NCBI RefSeq assembly: GCF_003217255.1
Contig: NZ_QJTE01000003.1
Location: 186,001-250,000, forward strand
Direction of reading: 5' to 3'
Source of the DNA: Pseudoroseicyclus aestuarii
Lineage (GTDB): Bacteria; Pseudomonadota; Alphaproteobacteria; Rhodobacterales; Rhodobacteraceae
Length of the DNA: 64,000 nt
Positions 25,325-32,494 of the stretch are shown piece by piece. A model generated the notes under the pieces. That model did no database searches, was not told the DNA's origin, and saw only the letters and a program-made list of their open reading frames with translations. A program made the translations under genes and the position numbers. Numbering within the stretch: position 1 is the stretch's first letter; every line of letters starts with the position of its first letter.

Positions 25325-26692
25325 ATGATCAAACTTCTTCGCATCCTCGCCGCGCTCGCGCTTATCGGCGTCGTCGTCGTGCTGCTGCTGATCTTCCTGC
25401 CGCATCACCTGACGGAGCCGCAGGAGGACCTTGCCGCCGACTGGACCCCGGAAGAGGGGCAGGGCGAATACGCCATGATCCTCGGCGATTGCGCCGGCTG
25501 CCACATCGGCGCCGACGGCACGCCCTTTGCCGGCGGTCAGCCGATCGACAGCCCGCTGGGCCCGATCTACGCCAGCAACATCACACCCGACCCCGAGCAT
25601 GGCATCGGGGAGTTCAGCCTCGATGACTTCCGGGCCGTGATGTACGACGGCGTCGACGAGGAGGGGCACGACCTCTACCCCGCGATGCCCTACGCGAACT
25701 ACCGCAAGCTGTCGGAGCGGGACATTCGCGGGCTCTACCATTACTTCATGGAAGAGGTTGAGCCGTCCTCGAACGAGGTCACCGAGACCTCGCTCATGTT
25801 CCCCTTCAACATGCGCTTCGGCATCCGCATGTGGAAATGGGTCGCGCTGTCCGACCCCGGCTTCGAGCCGCCCTTCGGCGACGAGGTCGAGAACGCCGAG
25901 ATGCTCAACCGCGGGGCCTACCTCGTGGAGGGGCCGGGACACTGCGGCGCCTGCCACACGCCCCGTAATCTGATCTTCGCGCAGAAGGGCTTTACCGCCG
26001 AGGATTCGGAGTTCCTGACCGGCGGCGTGATCGACGGCTGGACGGCCCCCGACCTGCGACAGGAAGGCACCCAGCCGCAGGACTGGGACCAGGTCGAGAT
26101 GGCGCGCTTCCTCGCCACCGGCCGCAACGCCCATGCCGGCGTCAGCGGCGAGATGGAGCTGGTCGTGCAGTATTCGACGCAATACTGGACCGAGAACGAC
26201 CTGCTCGCCACGGCTGCCTATCTCGACGAGATCGGCCATGACGTGGCCCGCGAGAGCGACGCCGAAGACGACGTGCCCAGCCTTTCGGAAGAAGAGACCG
26301 TCACGCTTCTGGGCGATGCCGATCCCGAGATGGCGCTGGGCCCGCGGCTTTACCTCGACAACTGCAACGCCTGTCACTTCAGCGACGGGCGCGGGGCGGC
26401 GAACGTCTTCCCGCAGCTGGCGGGCAATGCCACCGTGACCGCGCCTGTGCCGCGAGGTCTGGTCCAGACCATCCTCGAAGGGGCCGAGCTGCCCTCGACC
26501 GAGGCCTATCCCTACAAGCTGCGCATGCCCGGCTTCGGCTGGCGCCTGTCCGACGAGGAGGTCGCCGAGCTGGCCACCTTCGTCCGCAACGCCTGGGGCA
26601 ACGACGCCGGCGCCGTGACGGCGGCGGATGTCGCGGGGATCCGCAGCGCGATCGAGGACTCGCCCGAAGGGCACGGCGAAGCCGCCGACTGA
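25325..26692 (+). CDS. Triheme cytochrome c subunit of the dehydrogenase
   Basis: A 455-residue cytochrome anchored by one N-terminal helix (about residues 6-24). Three haem-c sites are visible: CAGCH (about residue 57), CGACH (about 207) and CNACH (about 350), the standard number for the cytochrome subunit of gluconate, sorbitol and alcohol dehydrogenase complexes, which feeds electrons to ubiquinone or oxidases. Axial Met candidates follow each site (PAMPYANYR after the first). It starts ten bases after the flavoprotein stop, behind GAGGAG, and ends the three-gene operon, with a terminator at 26721. Confidence 0.92.
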   Translation: MIKLLRILAALALIGVVVVLLLIFLPHHLTEPQEDLAADWTPEEGQGEYAMILGDCAGCHIGADGTPFAGGQPIDSPLGPIYASNITPDPEHGIGEFSLDDFRAVMYDGVDEEGHDLYPAMPYANYRKLSERDIRGLYHYFMEEVEPSSNEVTETSLMFPFNMRFGIRMWKWVALSDPGFEPPFGDEVENAEMLNRGAYLVEGPGHCGACHTPRNLIFAQKGFTAEDSEFLTGGVIDGWTAPDLRQEGTQPQDWDQVEMARFLATGRNAHAGVSGEMELVVQYSTQYWTENDLLATAAYLDEIGHDVARESDAEDDVPSLSEEETVTLLGDADPEMALGPRLYLDNCNACHFSDGRGAANVFPQLAGNATVTAPVPRGLVQTILEGAELPSTEAYPYKLRMPGFGWRLSDEEVAELATFVRNAWGNDAGAVTAADVAGIRSAIEDSPEGHGEAAD

Positions 26693-26720
26693 CGACTGCG
26701 TCAAATTGCGCCGAAACGAC

Positions 26721-26753
26721 GGCCCCCGCCACTTGATGGCGGGGGCCTTTTCT
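26721..26753 (+). terminator. Rho-independent terminator of the dehydrogenase operon
   Basis: Perfect 11-bp stem GGCCCCCGCCA / TGGCGGGGGCC with a five-base loop, followed by TTTTCTT. It lies 28 bases after the cytochrome stop. Confidence 0.9.
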
Positions 26754-26794
26754 TATAAATACTGTCGGGTATCTCCCACAGCGGGACGCCTGCC

Positions 26795-27265
26795 ATGCAC
26801 GCCGCCCTCTCGATCGTCGAAACCTCGACTTCCGATGCCCACCCCGCCGCGGGCCGGCGCCAGCCTGTCGGCCTGGCCGAGGATCTGCCGCCGCGCGAGC
26901 GGGCGCTCCTCAACCGCCTGCGGATGGCCGGCCTTGCCTGCCGTGCCGCGGCCCGGGCCGACGTCTTTGCCACCTGCGCCGATCTCGCGCTGGACCGGAA
27001 GGCCGGGGCTGCAGCGGCCTTGGGTGCGCTGCTGCGCTGCCTGCCTGCGGCGCTGGACTGCCGCCCCGTGCTCTATCGTCCCGGCGCCACGCGGATGAGC
27101 CGCGACGAGGCCTGGCTGATGCGGGCCATGATCTGTGCCGCCGGCGGCGACGAGGACAGCCTGCGCTTCCTGCTGCGCAGCCGGGTGCTGCCCCAGCATG
27201 TGCGAGAGCTGGGCTTCATGATCCGCCGCGTGACCGAAGGCGAGGCGGCCGGGATCGCCGCCTGA
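26795..27265 (+). CDS. Hypothetical Ala/Arg-rich protein
   Basis: A 156-residue protein without a recognised domain. It is predicted soluble and mostly helical, Ala/Leu/Arg rich, with GLAEDLPPRERALLNRLRMA near residue 27 and SRDEAWLMRAMICAAGGDED near 100. Three to five Cys are scattered without a metal motif. The ATG start lies 40 bases after the preceding terminator, implying its own promoter. It ends about 20 bases before the iron-box palindrome of dps. Codon use matches the neighbourhood, so I believe it is expressed; similar proteins occur as conserved hypotheticals in Rhodobacteraceae. Confidence 0.6.
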   Translation: MHAALSIVETSTSDAHPAAGRRQPVGLAEDLPPRERALLNRLRMAGLACRAAARADVFATCADLALDRKAGAAAALGALLRCLPAALDCRPVLYRPGATRMSRDEAWLMRAMICAAGGDEDSLRFLLRSRVLPQHVRELGFMIRRVTEGEAAGIAA

Positions 27266-27287
27266 ACCTCCGAGCGTTTCTCTCGGA

Positions 27288-27304
27288 TTTAGAATAATTC
27301 TAAA
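27288..27304. promoter_or_regulatory. Iron-control-element-like palindrome upstream of dps
   Basis: A perfect 7-3-7 inverted repeat, TTTAGAATAATTCTAAA, stands out as A/T-only sequence in a G+C-rich region. It closely resembles the ICE boxes bound by the haem-responsive regulator Irr in alphaproteobacteria. It lies six bases upstream of the -35 hexamer of the dps promoter, so iron or haem status probably controls dps. Confidence 0.75.
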
Positions 27305-27310
27305 AACTCC

Positions 27311-27338
27311 TTGGCACGGCCGGGGCGCTTCCTATATT
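27311..27338 (+). promoter_or_regulatory. Sigma-70-type promoter of dps
   Basis: TTGGCA (27311-27316), a 16-base spacer and TATATT (27333-27338). Transcription would start near 27345, giving a leader of about 60 bases with AAGGAGGT at 27388-27395 before the ATG. Confidence 0.65.
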
Positions 27339-27403
27339 GCTGTCAGGGCGAGCCAGCGGTGCGCCAGCCAGCCCACAAAATTCAGACAAGGAGGTCCCGC
27401 ACC

Positions 27404-27874
27404 ATGACCCAGACAGCCGTTGCTCTTGAGCCGAGTGCCCGCGAAGCCATCGCCGAGGCCCTGAACCAGAGCGTTGCCGAGACCGTGGTCACCACGATGC
27501 TCGCGCAGAACTTTCACTGGAACGTCAAGGGTATGGCCTTCGGCCCCCTGCACGCCCTGTTCCAGGAGATCTACGAGGACCACTTCGAGGGTCAGGACCT
27601 GATCGCCGAACGCGTCCGCGCCATCGACATGCACGCCAACGGCACGCTGGCTGGCATGCTCAAGCGCTCCAAGGTCTCCGAGCACGAGGGCGAGGCGACC
27701 GACAAGGAGATGATCGCCATGCTCCTCGAAGCGCAGGAAACCGTGGCCGCGACGCTTGGCGGCGCCGGCGAGATCGCCGCCGAGCTTGGCGACACGCTGA
27801 CCGAGGATCTCTGCATCGAGCGTGGCCGCGCCCACGAGAAATTCGCCTGGATGCTGCGCGCCCACCTCTCCTGA
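27404..27874 (+). CDS. dps: Dps ferritin-like DNA-protection protein
   Basis: A 156-residue Dps protein, a dodecameric mini-ferritin that oxidises Fe2+ with peroxide, stores the iron and shields DNA in stress. The inter-subunit ferroxidase ligands are all placed: His38 (NFHWN), His50 (PLHAL), Asp65 and Glu69 (GQDLIAERVRA). The N-terminal tail is short and not Lys-rich, so direct DNA binding through the tail is doubtful. The start is fixed by a strong AAGGAGGT site eight bases upstream. It has its own promoter with an adjoining iron-box palindrome, and a terminator follows directly. Confidence 0.95.
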   Translation: MTQTAVALEPSAREAIAEALNQSVAETVVTTMLAQNFHWNVKGMAFGPLHALFQEIYEDHFEGQDLIAERVRAIDMHANGTLAGMLKRSKVSEHEGEATDKEMIAMLLEAQETVAATLGGAGEIAAELGDTLTEDLCIERGRAHEKFAWMLRAHLS

Positions 27875-27897
27875 GGCGGCGCCATATACGAGGTGAC

Positions 27898-27921
27898 AAG
27901 GCGGGCCATGGCCCGCCTTTT
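27898..27921. terminator. Bidirectional terminator between dps and the DUF1289 gene
   Basis: Stem AAGGCGGGC / GCCCGCCTT with a CATG loop, followed by TTT on the plus strand. It lies between the convergent ends of dps (27874) and the DUF1289 gene (27953), so it can serve both. Confidence 0.85.
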
Positions 27922-27952
27922 GCCGTTCAGGGCATCGGTTTGTCGGGAAAGG

Positions 27953-28258
27953 CTATTCCGCAGAAGTGGCGGGCTTGGCCCTCTCGCCCTCGACGGGCCG
28001 TGCGAGCGCGGCCTTCAGCGCCTCGGGCAGCTTGCGGCCCTTTTTTGCGCAGCGCTTGGCATAGGCCTCGCGCCAGTGGGTATAACGGCCCAGATCGTTC
28101 TGCTGGTGCATCACGAGCGTCAGGAAGGCGTCCTGCTGATCGGGCTTCTTGATCGATTTCGCCAGCTTCTTCTGCGCCTTGGTCATCGAGCACCCGATGC
28201 AGTGCCCCTCGCGCCGGAACTTGCAGACCCCGATGCAGGGGCTGGGAATCTTCGCCAT
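27953..28258 (-). CDS. DUF1289 family cysteine-rich protein
   Basis: A 101-residue protein. Its N-terminal half is the DUF1289 motif SPCIGVCKFRREGHCIGCSM, with four Cys at a spacing that suggests a metal or Fe-S site. The rest is basic and helical (KKLAKSIKKPDQQDAF, YAKRCAKKGRKLPEAL). Family function is unknown. It shares the minus strand with hemP, which starts about 290 bases upstream, and it lies in an iron-related neighbourhood (dps, hemP). The ATG directly precedes the family motif. Confidence 0.85.
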   Translation of the reverse strand: MAKIPSPCIGVCKFRREGHCIGCSMTKAQKKLAKSIKKPDQQDAFLTLVMHQQNDLGRYTHWREAYAKRCAKKGRKLPEALKAALARPVEGERAKPATSAE

Positions 28259-28348
28259 GCTCCACCTCGCTGTGCCGGGCGCTGCCGCGCCCGCTGGCTG
28301 GGTCGGGTCAGTATCGGTGCGGGCGGCGCCAAGACAAGGCGCGGCGCC

Positions 28349-28552
28349 TCACTTCGTCAGGATCAGCTTGCCGGCGCGGGTGATGCGCAGCGTGTAGGTC
28401 TGGTCCCCCAGCACGATATGGGCCCGGTTCCCGCCCTGCGTCAGCCCTTCGGCGTCGTGAACGGGGATGATCTCGGGCTCCGAAGCGCCGGCCACGCCGG
28501 CGGGGCGGGCGGCGCGCAGCGAAAGGGCGGCATCGGTCGGGCGGTGCATCAT
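28349..28552 (-). CDS. hemP: Hemin uptake protein HemP
   Basis: A 67-residue HemP protein. Its conserved C-terminal core reads IVLGDQTYTLRITRAGKLILTK, the typical two-strand signature. HemP is small and usually encoded beside haem-uptake genes under iron control; in some bacteria it acts as an activator of haem-uptake transcription. Here no haem transporter follows within the window. The start is ambiguous between two adjacent ATGs (28552 and 28549). An A/T-rich imperfect palindrome lies about 95 bases upstream. Confidence 0.85.
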   Translation of the reverse strand: MMHRPTDAALSLRAARPAGVAGASEPEIIPVHDAEGLTQGGNRAHIVLGDQTYTLRITRAGKLILTK

Positions 28553-28646
28553 CGGTCTACTCCTGCTGGTCCCTGCGGCTGACCCGATGCGGGCTGGCGT
28601 GCGTCACCCACGAACTTGACCAAAACGCTCGGGTGCTGTCAATCCC

Positions 28647-28663
28647 GACTAAAATACTTTGTC
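28647..28663. promoter_or_regulatory. A/T-rich imperfect palindrome upstream of hemP
   Basis: GACTAAAATACTTTGTC, with matching GAC/GTC ends and AA/TT inner pairs, in the gap between hemP and allA. It may bind an iron-responsive regulator, as hemP promoters in Rhodobacterales usually do. On the minus strand TTGACA follows it closely (28637-28642). Motif by eye only. Confidence 0.4.
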
Positions 28664-28677
28664 GGCCTTCGCCGAGG

Positions 28678-29166
28678 TCAGTCGGTGATCAGGACCGGTG
28701 CCTCCAGCCTGACCTCCTGAAGGTTGGGCGTCTCGCCGATGCGGTCGATCACGGCAAAGAGGCCGGGCGCGCTCAGCGGGGTCAGCACCCCGTGCCAGCA
28801 GCCGCGCAAAAGGTTGATCCCCTGGCCGGGCGCGGTTTGGAAAGCATGGATGCGGCCCGGCGCGTCGCCGGCATCCTCTGCCACGATCACCAGAAAGGGG
28901 TTCTGGTGCAGGGGCAGGAAGGCCTGGCTGCCCTCGGGATGCCGCTCGAGCAGCTCCAGCCGGTAGGGCAGGGCGCGCGGCTGCGCGTCGAAGAGGCTGA
29001 TCCCGGCGCGCCCGCCGGGGCCGAAATCCATGCGCGCGCGGTCGTGGTAGCGCCCGCAGAGCCCCTCGTTGATCAGCCTGTCCGGCGCACCCGCGGTGTC
29101 GAGCACATCGCCGAAGGGCGCGAAGCTTTTGGCCTCCAGCGGCGTTATGGCGATCCGCGCCGTCAC
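28678..29166 (-). CDS. allA: Ureidoglycolate lyase
   Basis: A 162-residue AllA protein. It splits (S)-ureidoglycolate into glyoxylate and urea, the last step of the ureide pathway. Family segments are ITPLEAKSFAPFGDVLD, LPYRLELLERHPEGSQAFLP and LRGCWHGVLTPL, with the conserved His and Gln. Translation starts at GTG 29166, which overlaps the TGA of the preceding cupin gene (GTGA). A frame extending upstream would run inside that gene. It is the last gene of the ureide operon allE-allA. Confidence 0.92.
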   Translation of the reverse strand: MTARIAITPLEAKSFAPFGDVLDTAGAPDRLINEGLCGRYHDRARMDFGPGGRAGISLFDAQPRALPYRLELLERHPEGSQAFLPLHQNPFLVIVAEDAGDAPGRIHAFQTAPGQGINLLRGCWHGVLTPLSAPGLFAVIDRIGETPNLQEVRLEAPVLITD

Positions 29167-29969
29167 AGCGTCAGCGCCACGTGGCGGTTCACGTCCTTGT
29201 AAAGCAGGTAGCGGAAGTTCCCCTCGCCGCGGGCGATGCAGGCCTGCGGGCAGAAGGCGCGCAGCCACATGAAATCGCCCGGGCCGACGGTGATCCAGTC
29301 GCGGTTCAGCAGGTAATCGGCCTGCCCCTCGAGCACGTAAAGCCCGTGTTCCATCACATGCGTCTCGGCGAAAGGGATGCGCCCGCCGGCGGTGAAGGTG
29401 ACGATGTTGACGTGCATGTCGTGGCGCAGGTCCGCCGGATCGGCGAAGCGCGTCGTGCCCCAGGTTTCGGTGCCCGGCATCCAGCTGACCGGGGTCGCCG
29501 CGTCGCTGGTCATGATCGGATCGGGCGGGGTGAGGCCTGCAGCCGGCTGCCAGCGCTTGCGGATCCAGTGCAGCTTCAGTGTGCTGCTGGCGCGCAGGCT
29601 CCAGCTTCTGCCGGGCGGGATGTAGATATAGGTGCCGGGCTCCAGCGCGTGCTCGGCGCCCTCCAGCGTCAGGATGCCAGCGCCTTCGGCCACGAAGAGA
29701 CCGGCCTCGGCGCCCGCATCGGGCTCGGGCGTGTCCGAGCCGCCGCCGGGCGCGATCTCCACCGCGTATTGCGCGAAGGTCTCGGCAAAGCCCGTCAGCG
29801 GCCGCGCGATGATCCAGGCGCGGGCCTCCCGCCAGCCGGGCAGCAGGCTGGCGGTGATGTCGCGCATCGTGCCGGCGGGGATGAAGGCGTAGCTTTCGGT
29901 GAAGCGGGCGCCGGCGGCAGCGGGGTCCTCGGTCAGGGGCGGCAGGCCGCCGGGGGGGAAGGCATACAT
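29163..29969 (-). CDS. allE: (S)-ureidoglycine aminohydrolase (bicupin)
   Basis: A 268-residue bicupin enzyme that releases ammonia from (S)-ureidoglycine to give (S)-ureidoglycolate. The family start is seen in TESYAFIPAGTMRDITASLLP, with a first cupin at about residues 60-120 (LEPGTYIYIPPG) and a second, metal-binding cupin at about 185-255 (PFAETHVMEHGLYVLEG with His/Glu ligands, and GPGDFMWLRAFCPQ). The ATG at 29969 is chosen because upstream sequence is the low-complexity hairpin region. It overlaps allA by four bases. Confidence 0.9.
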   Translation of the reverse strand: MYAFPPGGLPPLTEDPAAAGARFTESYAFIPAGTMRDITASLLPGWREARAWIIARPLTGFAETFAQYAVEIAPGGGSDTPEPDAGAEAGLFVAEGAGILTLEGAEHALEPGTYIYIPPGRSWSLRASSTLKLHWIRKRWQPAAGLTPPDPIMTSDAATPVSWMPGTETWGTTRFADPADLRHDMHVNIVTFTAGGRIPFAETHVMEHGLYVLEGQADYLLNRDWITVGPGDFMWLRAFCPQACIARGEGNFRYLLYKDVNRHVALTL

Positions 29970-29994
29970 CAGCGCTGTCCTCGATCGAAAGGGC

Positions 29995-30053
29995 GGGGGC
30001 GCGGGAGGGGGCGGGCGCGCGCTGTGCGCGCGCCCGCCCCCTCCCGCGCCCCC
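29995..30053. repeat. Perfect 28-bp inverted repeat (giant G+C hairpin)
   Basis: Arms 29995-30022 and 30026-30053 are exact reverse complements around a three-base TGT loop, all G+C apart from one A/T pair. It lies upstream of allE and downstream of the puuE-uraD gene, on their shared transcript path, so it should fold in RNA and strongly affect read-through. Confidence 0.9.
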
Positions 30054-30056
30054 TGG

Positions 30057-30118
30057 GCGTCCTGCCCGCGCCGCGCAGCGGCGCCGGCAGGACGCAACCC
30101 GCGCCGCTGCGCGGCGCG
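30057..30118. repeat. Two interlocking inverted repeats
   Basis: Repeat A pairs 30057-30066 with 30086-30095 (GCGTCCTGCC / GGCAGGACGC). Repeat B pairs 30067-30084 with 30101-30118 (18 bp). The arms alternate A-B-A'-B', so the two stems exclude each other or form a pseudoknot. It lies just after the stop of puuE-uraD (30136 on the minus strand). Confidence 0.85.
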
Positions 30119-30135
30119 GTGGATACCCGGGGCCA

Positions 30136-31557
30136 TCATGACAGCGCCTCGGCCAGGCGCAGCGTGGCGATGCGCTCGACCTGGGTGCAGGCGGTGGCAA
30201 TCTCGGCTGCTCGGTCGTTGTCGATCCGCGCCTCGAAGGCGGCGAGGATGCCGGCCTTGTCGTGATCGCGCACGGCGATGATGAAGGGAAAGCCGAAGCG
30301 GTCGACATAGGCGTCGTTCAGTGCCTCGAAGCGGGCCCGCTCCGCGTCGGTCAGCGCGTCGAGGCCGGCGCTGGCCTGCTCTGCGGTGCTGTCGGCGCTG
30401 AGGTGGCGCGCCTGCGCGAGCTTCCCGGCGAGGTCGGGATGGGCGCGCAGCACGCCCAGCCGCTCCTCCTCGCTGGCGGAGCGGAAGATGCGCGCGAGCG
30501 CATTGGCGAGGCCAACCGGCCCGTCGTGCGCCGGCCCCAGCTCAAGCGACCAGGCCCGCTCGGCAATCCAGGGGGAATGCTCGTAGATGCCGCCGAAGCG
30601 CGCAACGAAGGTCTCGCGATCCATCGCGCTCGGACGCTCGCGGTGCCGCGGGGGATGCGCCTCGGCCCAGGCGCGGGCGATGTCGATGCGGCGGGCGAAC
30701 CAGACATCCTCGAAGCCCGCGGCATGGTCGAGAAAGCGGATCAGCCCGGCGATCTTGCCGGGGCGCCCGATCAGCCGGTTGTGCAGCCCGATCGACAGCA
30801 TCTTCGGCGCGCCGGCGCGCCCCTCGCTGCGCAGCACGTCGAGGCTGTCCTTGAGGTAGCAGTAGAACTGCTCGCCCGTCGTGTAACCCGGCGCGGTGGC
30901 GAAGCGCATGTCGTTCGCCTCGAGCGTATAGGGCAGGACGAGCTGGTCGCGGTCCCCCGCGCGGATCCAGTGCGGCAGGTCGTCGTCGTAGGCATCCGAG
31001 ATCCAGGGCAGGCCCAGCTCGGCGGTCAGCCGCAGCGTGTTGAGGCTGCAGCGGCCGGTGTACCAGCCGGTCGGCGGGCGGCCCACGACCTCGCTGTGCA
31101 GGCGCATCGCCTCGGCGATCTGGGCGCGCTCCTCCTCCTCGGGCATGTCCTTGTGCTCGACCCATTTCAGGCCGTGGCTGGCGATCTCCCAATCGGCGGC
31201 CGTCATCGCCGCGACCTGTTCGGGGCTACGGGCGAGGGCAGTGGCGACGCCGAAGATGGTGATCGGGATGCCCCGCTCGGTGAAGAGCCGGTGCAGCCGC
31301 CAGAAGCCGGCGCGAGCGCCGTAGTCGTAGATGGATTCCATGTTCCAGTGCCGCTGGCCCGGCCAGGGCTGGGCGCCGGCGATATCCGACAGGAAGGCCT
31401 CGCTCGCGGCATCGCCGTGCAGGAGCGAGTTCTCGCCGCCCTCCTCGTAGTTCAGCACGAGGCTAACGGCGACCGAGGCGCCGTTCGGCCAGGGGCCGGC
31501 GGGCGGATTGGGGCCATGGCCGGTCATGTCGCGGGGGTAGCGGGGGGGCATGGTCAT
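30136..31557 (-). CDS. puuE: Fused PuuE-type allantoinase and OHCU decarboxylase (UraD)
   Basis: A 473-residue two-enzyme fusion. Residues about 1-305 are a polysaccharide-deacetylase-fold allantoinase of the PuuE type (RDMTGHGPNPP, SLVLNYEEGGENS, SHGLKWVEHKDM, WYTGRCSLNTLRL), which opens allantoin to allantoate. Residues about 315-473 are 2-oxo-4-hydroxy-4-carboxy-5-ureidoimidazoline decarboxylase (ERAWSLELGPAHDGPVG, LRAHPDLAGKLA, FIIAVRDHDKAGIL), which makes S-allantoin. Consecutive steps are thus carried on one chain. The start is set at MTMPPRYPRDM; GTG/ATG further up adds residues without family match. It shares direction with allE/allA but is separated from them by the hairpins at 29995-30118. 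Confidence 0.92.
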   Translation of the reverse strand: MTMPPRYPRDMTGHGPNPPAGPWPNGASVAVSLVLNYEEGGENSLLHGDAASEAFLSDIAGAQPWPGQRHWNMESIYDYGARAGFWRLHRLFTERGIPITIFGVATALARSPEQVAAMTAADWEIASHGLKWVEHKDMPEEEERAQIAEAMRLHSEVVGRPPTGWYTGRCSLNTLRLTAELGLPWISDAYDDDLPHWIRAGDRDQLVLPYTLEANDMRFATAPGYTTGEQFYCYLKDSLDVLRSEGRAGAPKMLSIGLHNRLIGRPGKIAGLIRFLDHAAGFEDVWFARRIDIARAWAEAHPPRHRERPSAMDRETFVARFGGIYEHSPWIAERAWSLELGPAHDGPVGLANALARIFRSASEEERLGVLRAHPDLAGKLAQARHLSADSTAEQASAGLDALTDAERARFEALNDAYVDRFGFPFIIAVRDHDKAGILAAFEARIDNDRAAEIATACTQVERIATLRLAEALS

Positions 31558-31588
31558 CGGCGGGGCCTTTGGTATCTGGTCGAGGAGC

Positions 31589-31640
31589 GGGGGTTTCACA
31601 CCCCCGCACCCCCGTGGAGTATTTCTCGAAACATGAAGGG
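31589..31640 (+). repeat. Intergenic repeat element, copy 1
   Basis: A hairpin (GGGGG-N7-CCCCC, 31589-31605), then GCACCCCC, then a 24-base core (31616-31639) that begins GGAGTATTTC and ends GAAACATGAAGG. The same arrangement recurs in reverse at 43754-43802, with 22 of 24 core bases identical. It follows the stop of the udh-like gene. Confidence 0.8.
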
Positions 31641-31641
31641 A

Positions 31642-32478
31642 TCAGTCCCCGGCGGTCATCTTCCGGATCGCCTCGACGCCGCTTTCGCCCAAAGGCACGC
31701 GGGCGAAGGGGCCGCCGAGGCGCATCTGCGCGAGGTCGGAAGGGTCGGGCGTCTTCGCCGCGGCAAGGAATTTCTCGGCCCAGTCCTCGGCGTTGTCCTG
31801 CGGGCGGTAGCCGAGGAAGGCGGCCTCGGCATTGGTGACCGGCGCGCGGTCGTTGGCCGAGACGCCCCAGGCCAGCGCGAAGCCCGTGGTCGGGGTGGTG
31901 ACGGCGGCGCGGACGAGGCGCACGAGGTCGCCGTAGGAGAGCCAGGTGCCGAGCGCGCGGGTATTCTCGGGCTCGGGCGTGCAGGACATGATGCGCAGGC
32001 AGACCGCCTCGAGGCCGGTCTTTTCCCAGTACATCCGGGCCATATCCTCGGCGAAGCACTTGGACAGCCCGTAAAAGGTATCGGGGCGGTGCCGGTTCGT
32101 GAGGGCCGGCCCCTCGGCGGTGGGCTCCAGTCCGACCGCGTGGATCGAGGAGGCGTAGACGATGCGGCGCACCCCGTGGCGACGCGCGGCTTCCCAGACG
32201 GTATAGGCGCCGATGTAGTTCGGGCCCAGAAGCTCCTCGAAAGGGGCCTCGTCGGGGATCGCGCCGAAGTGCACCACCATCTCGGCGCCCTGGATCAGCG
32301 CCTCGACCTGATCCATCTGCGCCAGATCGGCCTGAACGTAGCTCTCGTTTGGCGCGAGATCCTTTGGCGCCTCCTTGATGTCGGTCGAGAGCAGCGCGTG
32401 GCACATCTCCGCGAGGGGCGCGCGCAGCTCCTGGCCGAGGCGGCCCTGCGCGCCGGTCAGCACGATCTTCTTCATCAT
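31642..32478 (-). CDS. NAD-dependent epimerase/dehydratase family, uronate dehydrogenase-like
   Basis: A 278-residue short-chain (extended SDR) enzyme. The Rossmann motif is VLTGAQGRLGQELR, and the catalytic YxxxK is seen in TFYGLSKCFAED with SSIHAVG upstream. The overall pattern (VVHFGAIPDEAPFEELL, NYIGAYTVWEAARRHGV) matches uronate dehydrogenase (Udh), which oxidises galacturonate or glucuronate to the aldarolactone. Three starts are possible (GTG 32481, ATG 32478, ATG 32475); AAAGGA favours the ATGs. It is 17 bases from the FAD oxidase stop upstream, so the two are probably one operon. The substrate is inferred from family resemblance. Confidence 0.8.
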   Translation of the reverse strand: MMKKIVLTGAQGRLGQELRAPLAEMCHALLSTDIKEAPKDLAPNESYVQADLAQMDQVEALIQGAEMVVHFGAIPDEAPFEELLGPNYIGAYTVWEAARRHGVRRIVYASSIHAVGLEPTAEGPALTNRHRPDTFYGLSKCFAEDMARMYWEKTGLEAVCLRIMSCTPEPENTRALGTWLSYGDLVRLVRAAVTTPTTGFALAWGVSANDRAPVTNAEAAFLGYRPQDNAEDWAEKFLAAAKTPDPSDLAQMRLGGPFARVPLGESGVEAIRKMTAGD

Positions 32479-32494
32479 CACTTGGGTCCTTTCG

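Noticed and set aside
23503-25344. A 613-codon minus-strand open frame
   Set aside because: Antisense to the GMC flavoprotein; composition typical of a shadow frame.
30200-31200. Plus-strand long frame across puuE-uraD
   Set aside because: Antisense to a gene with two clear enzyme domains.
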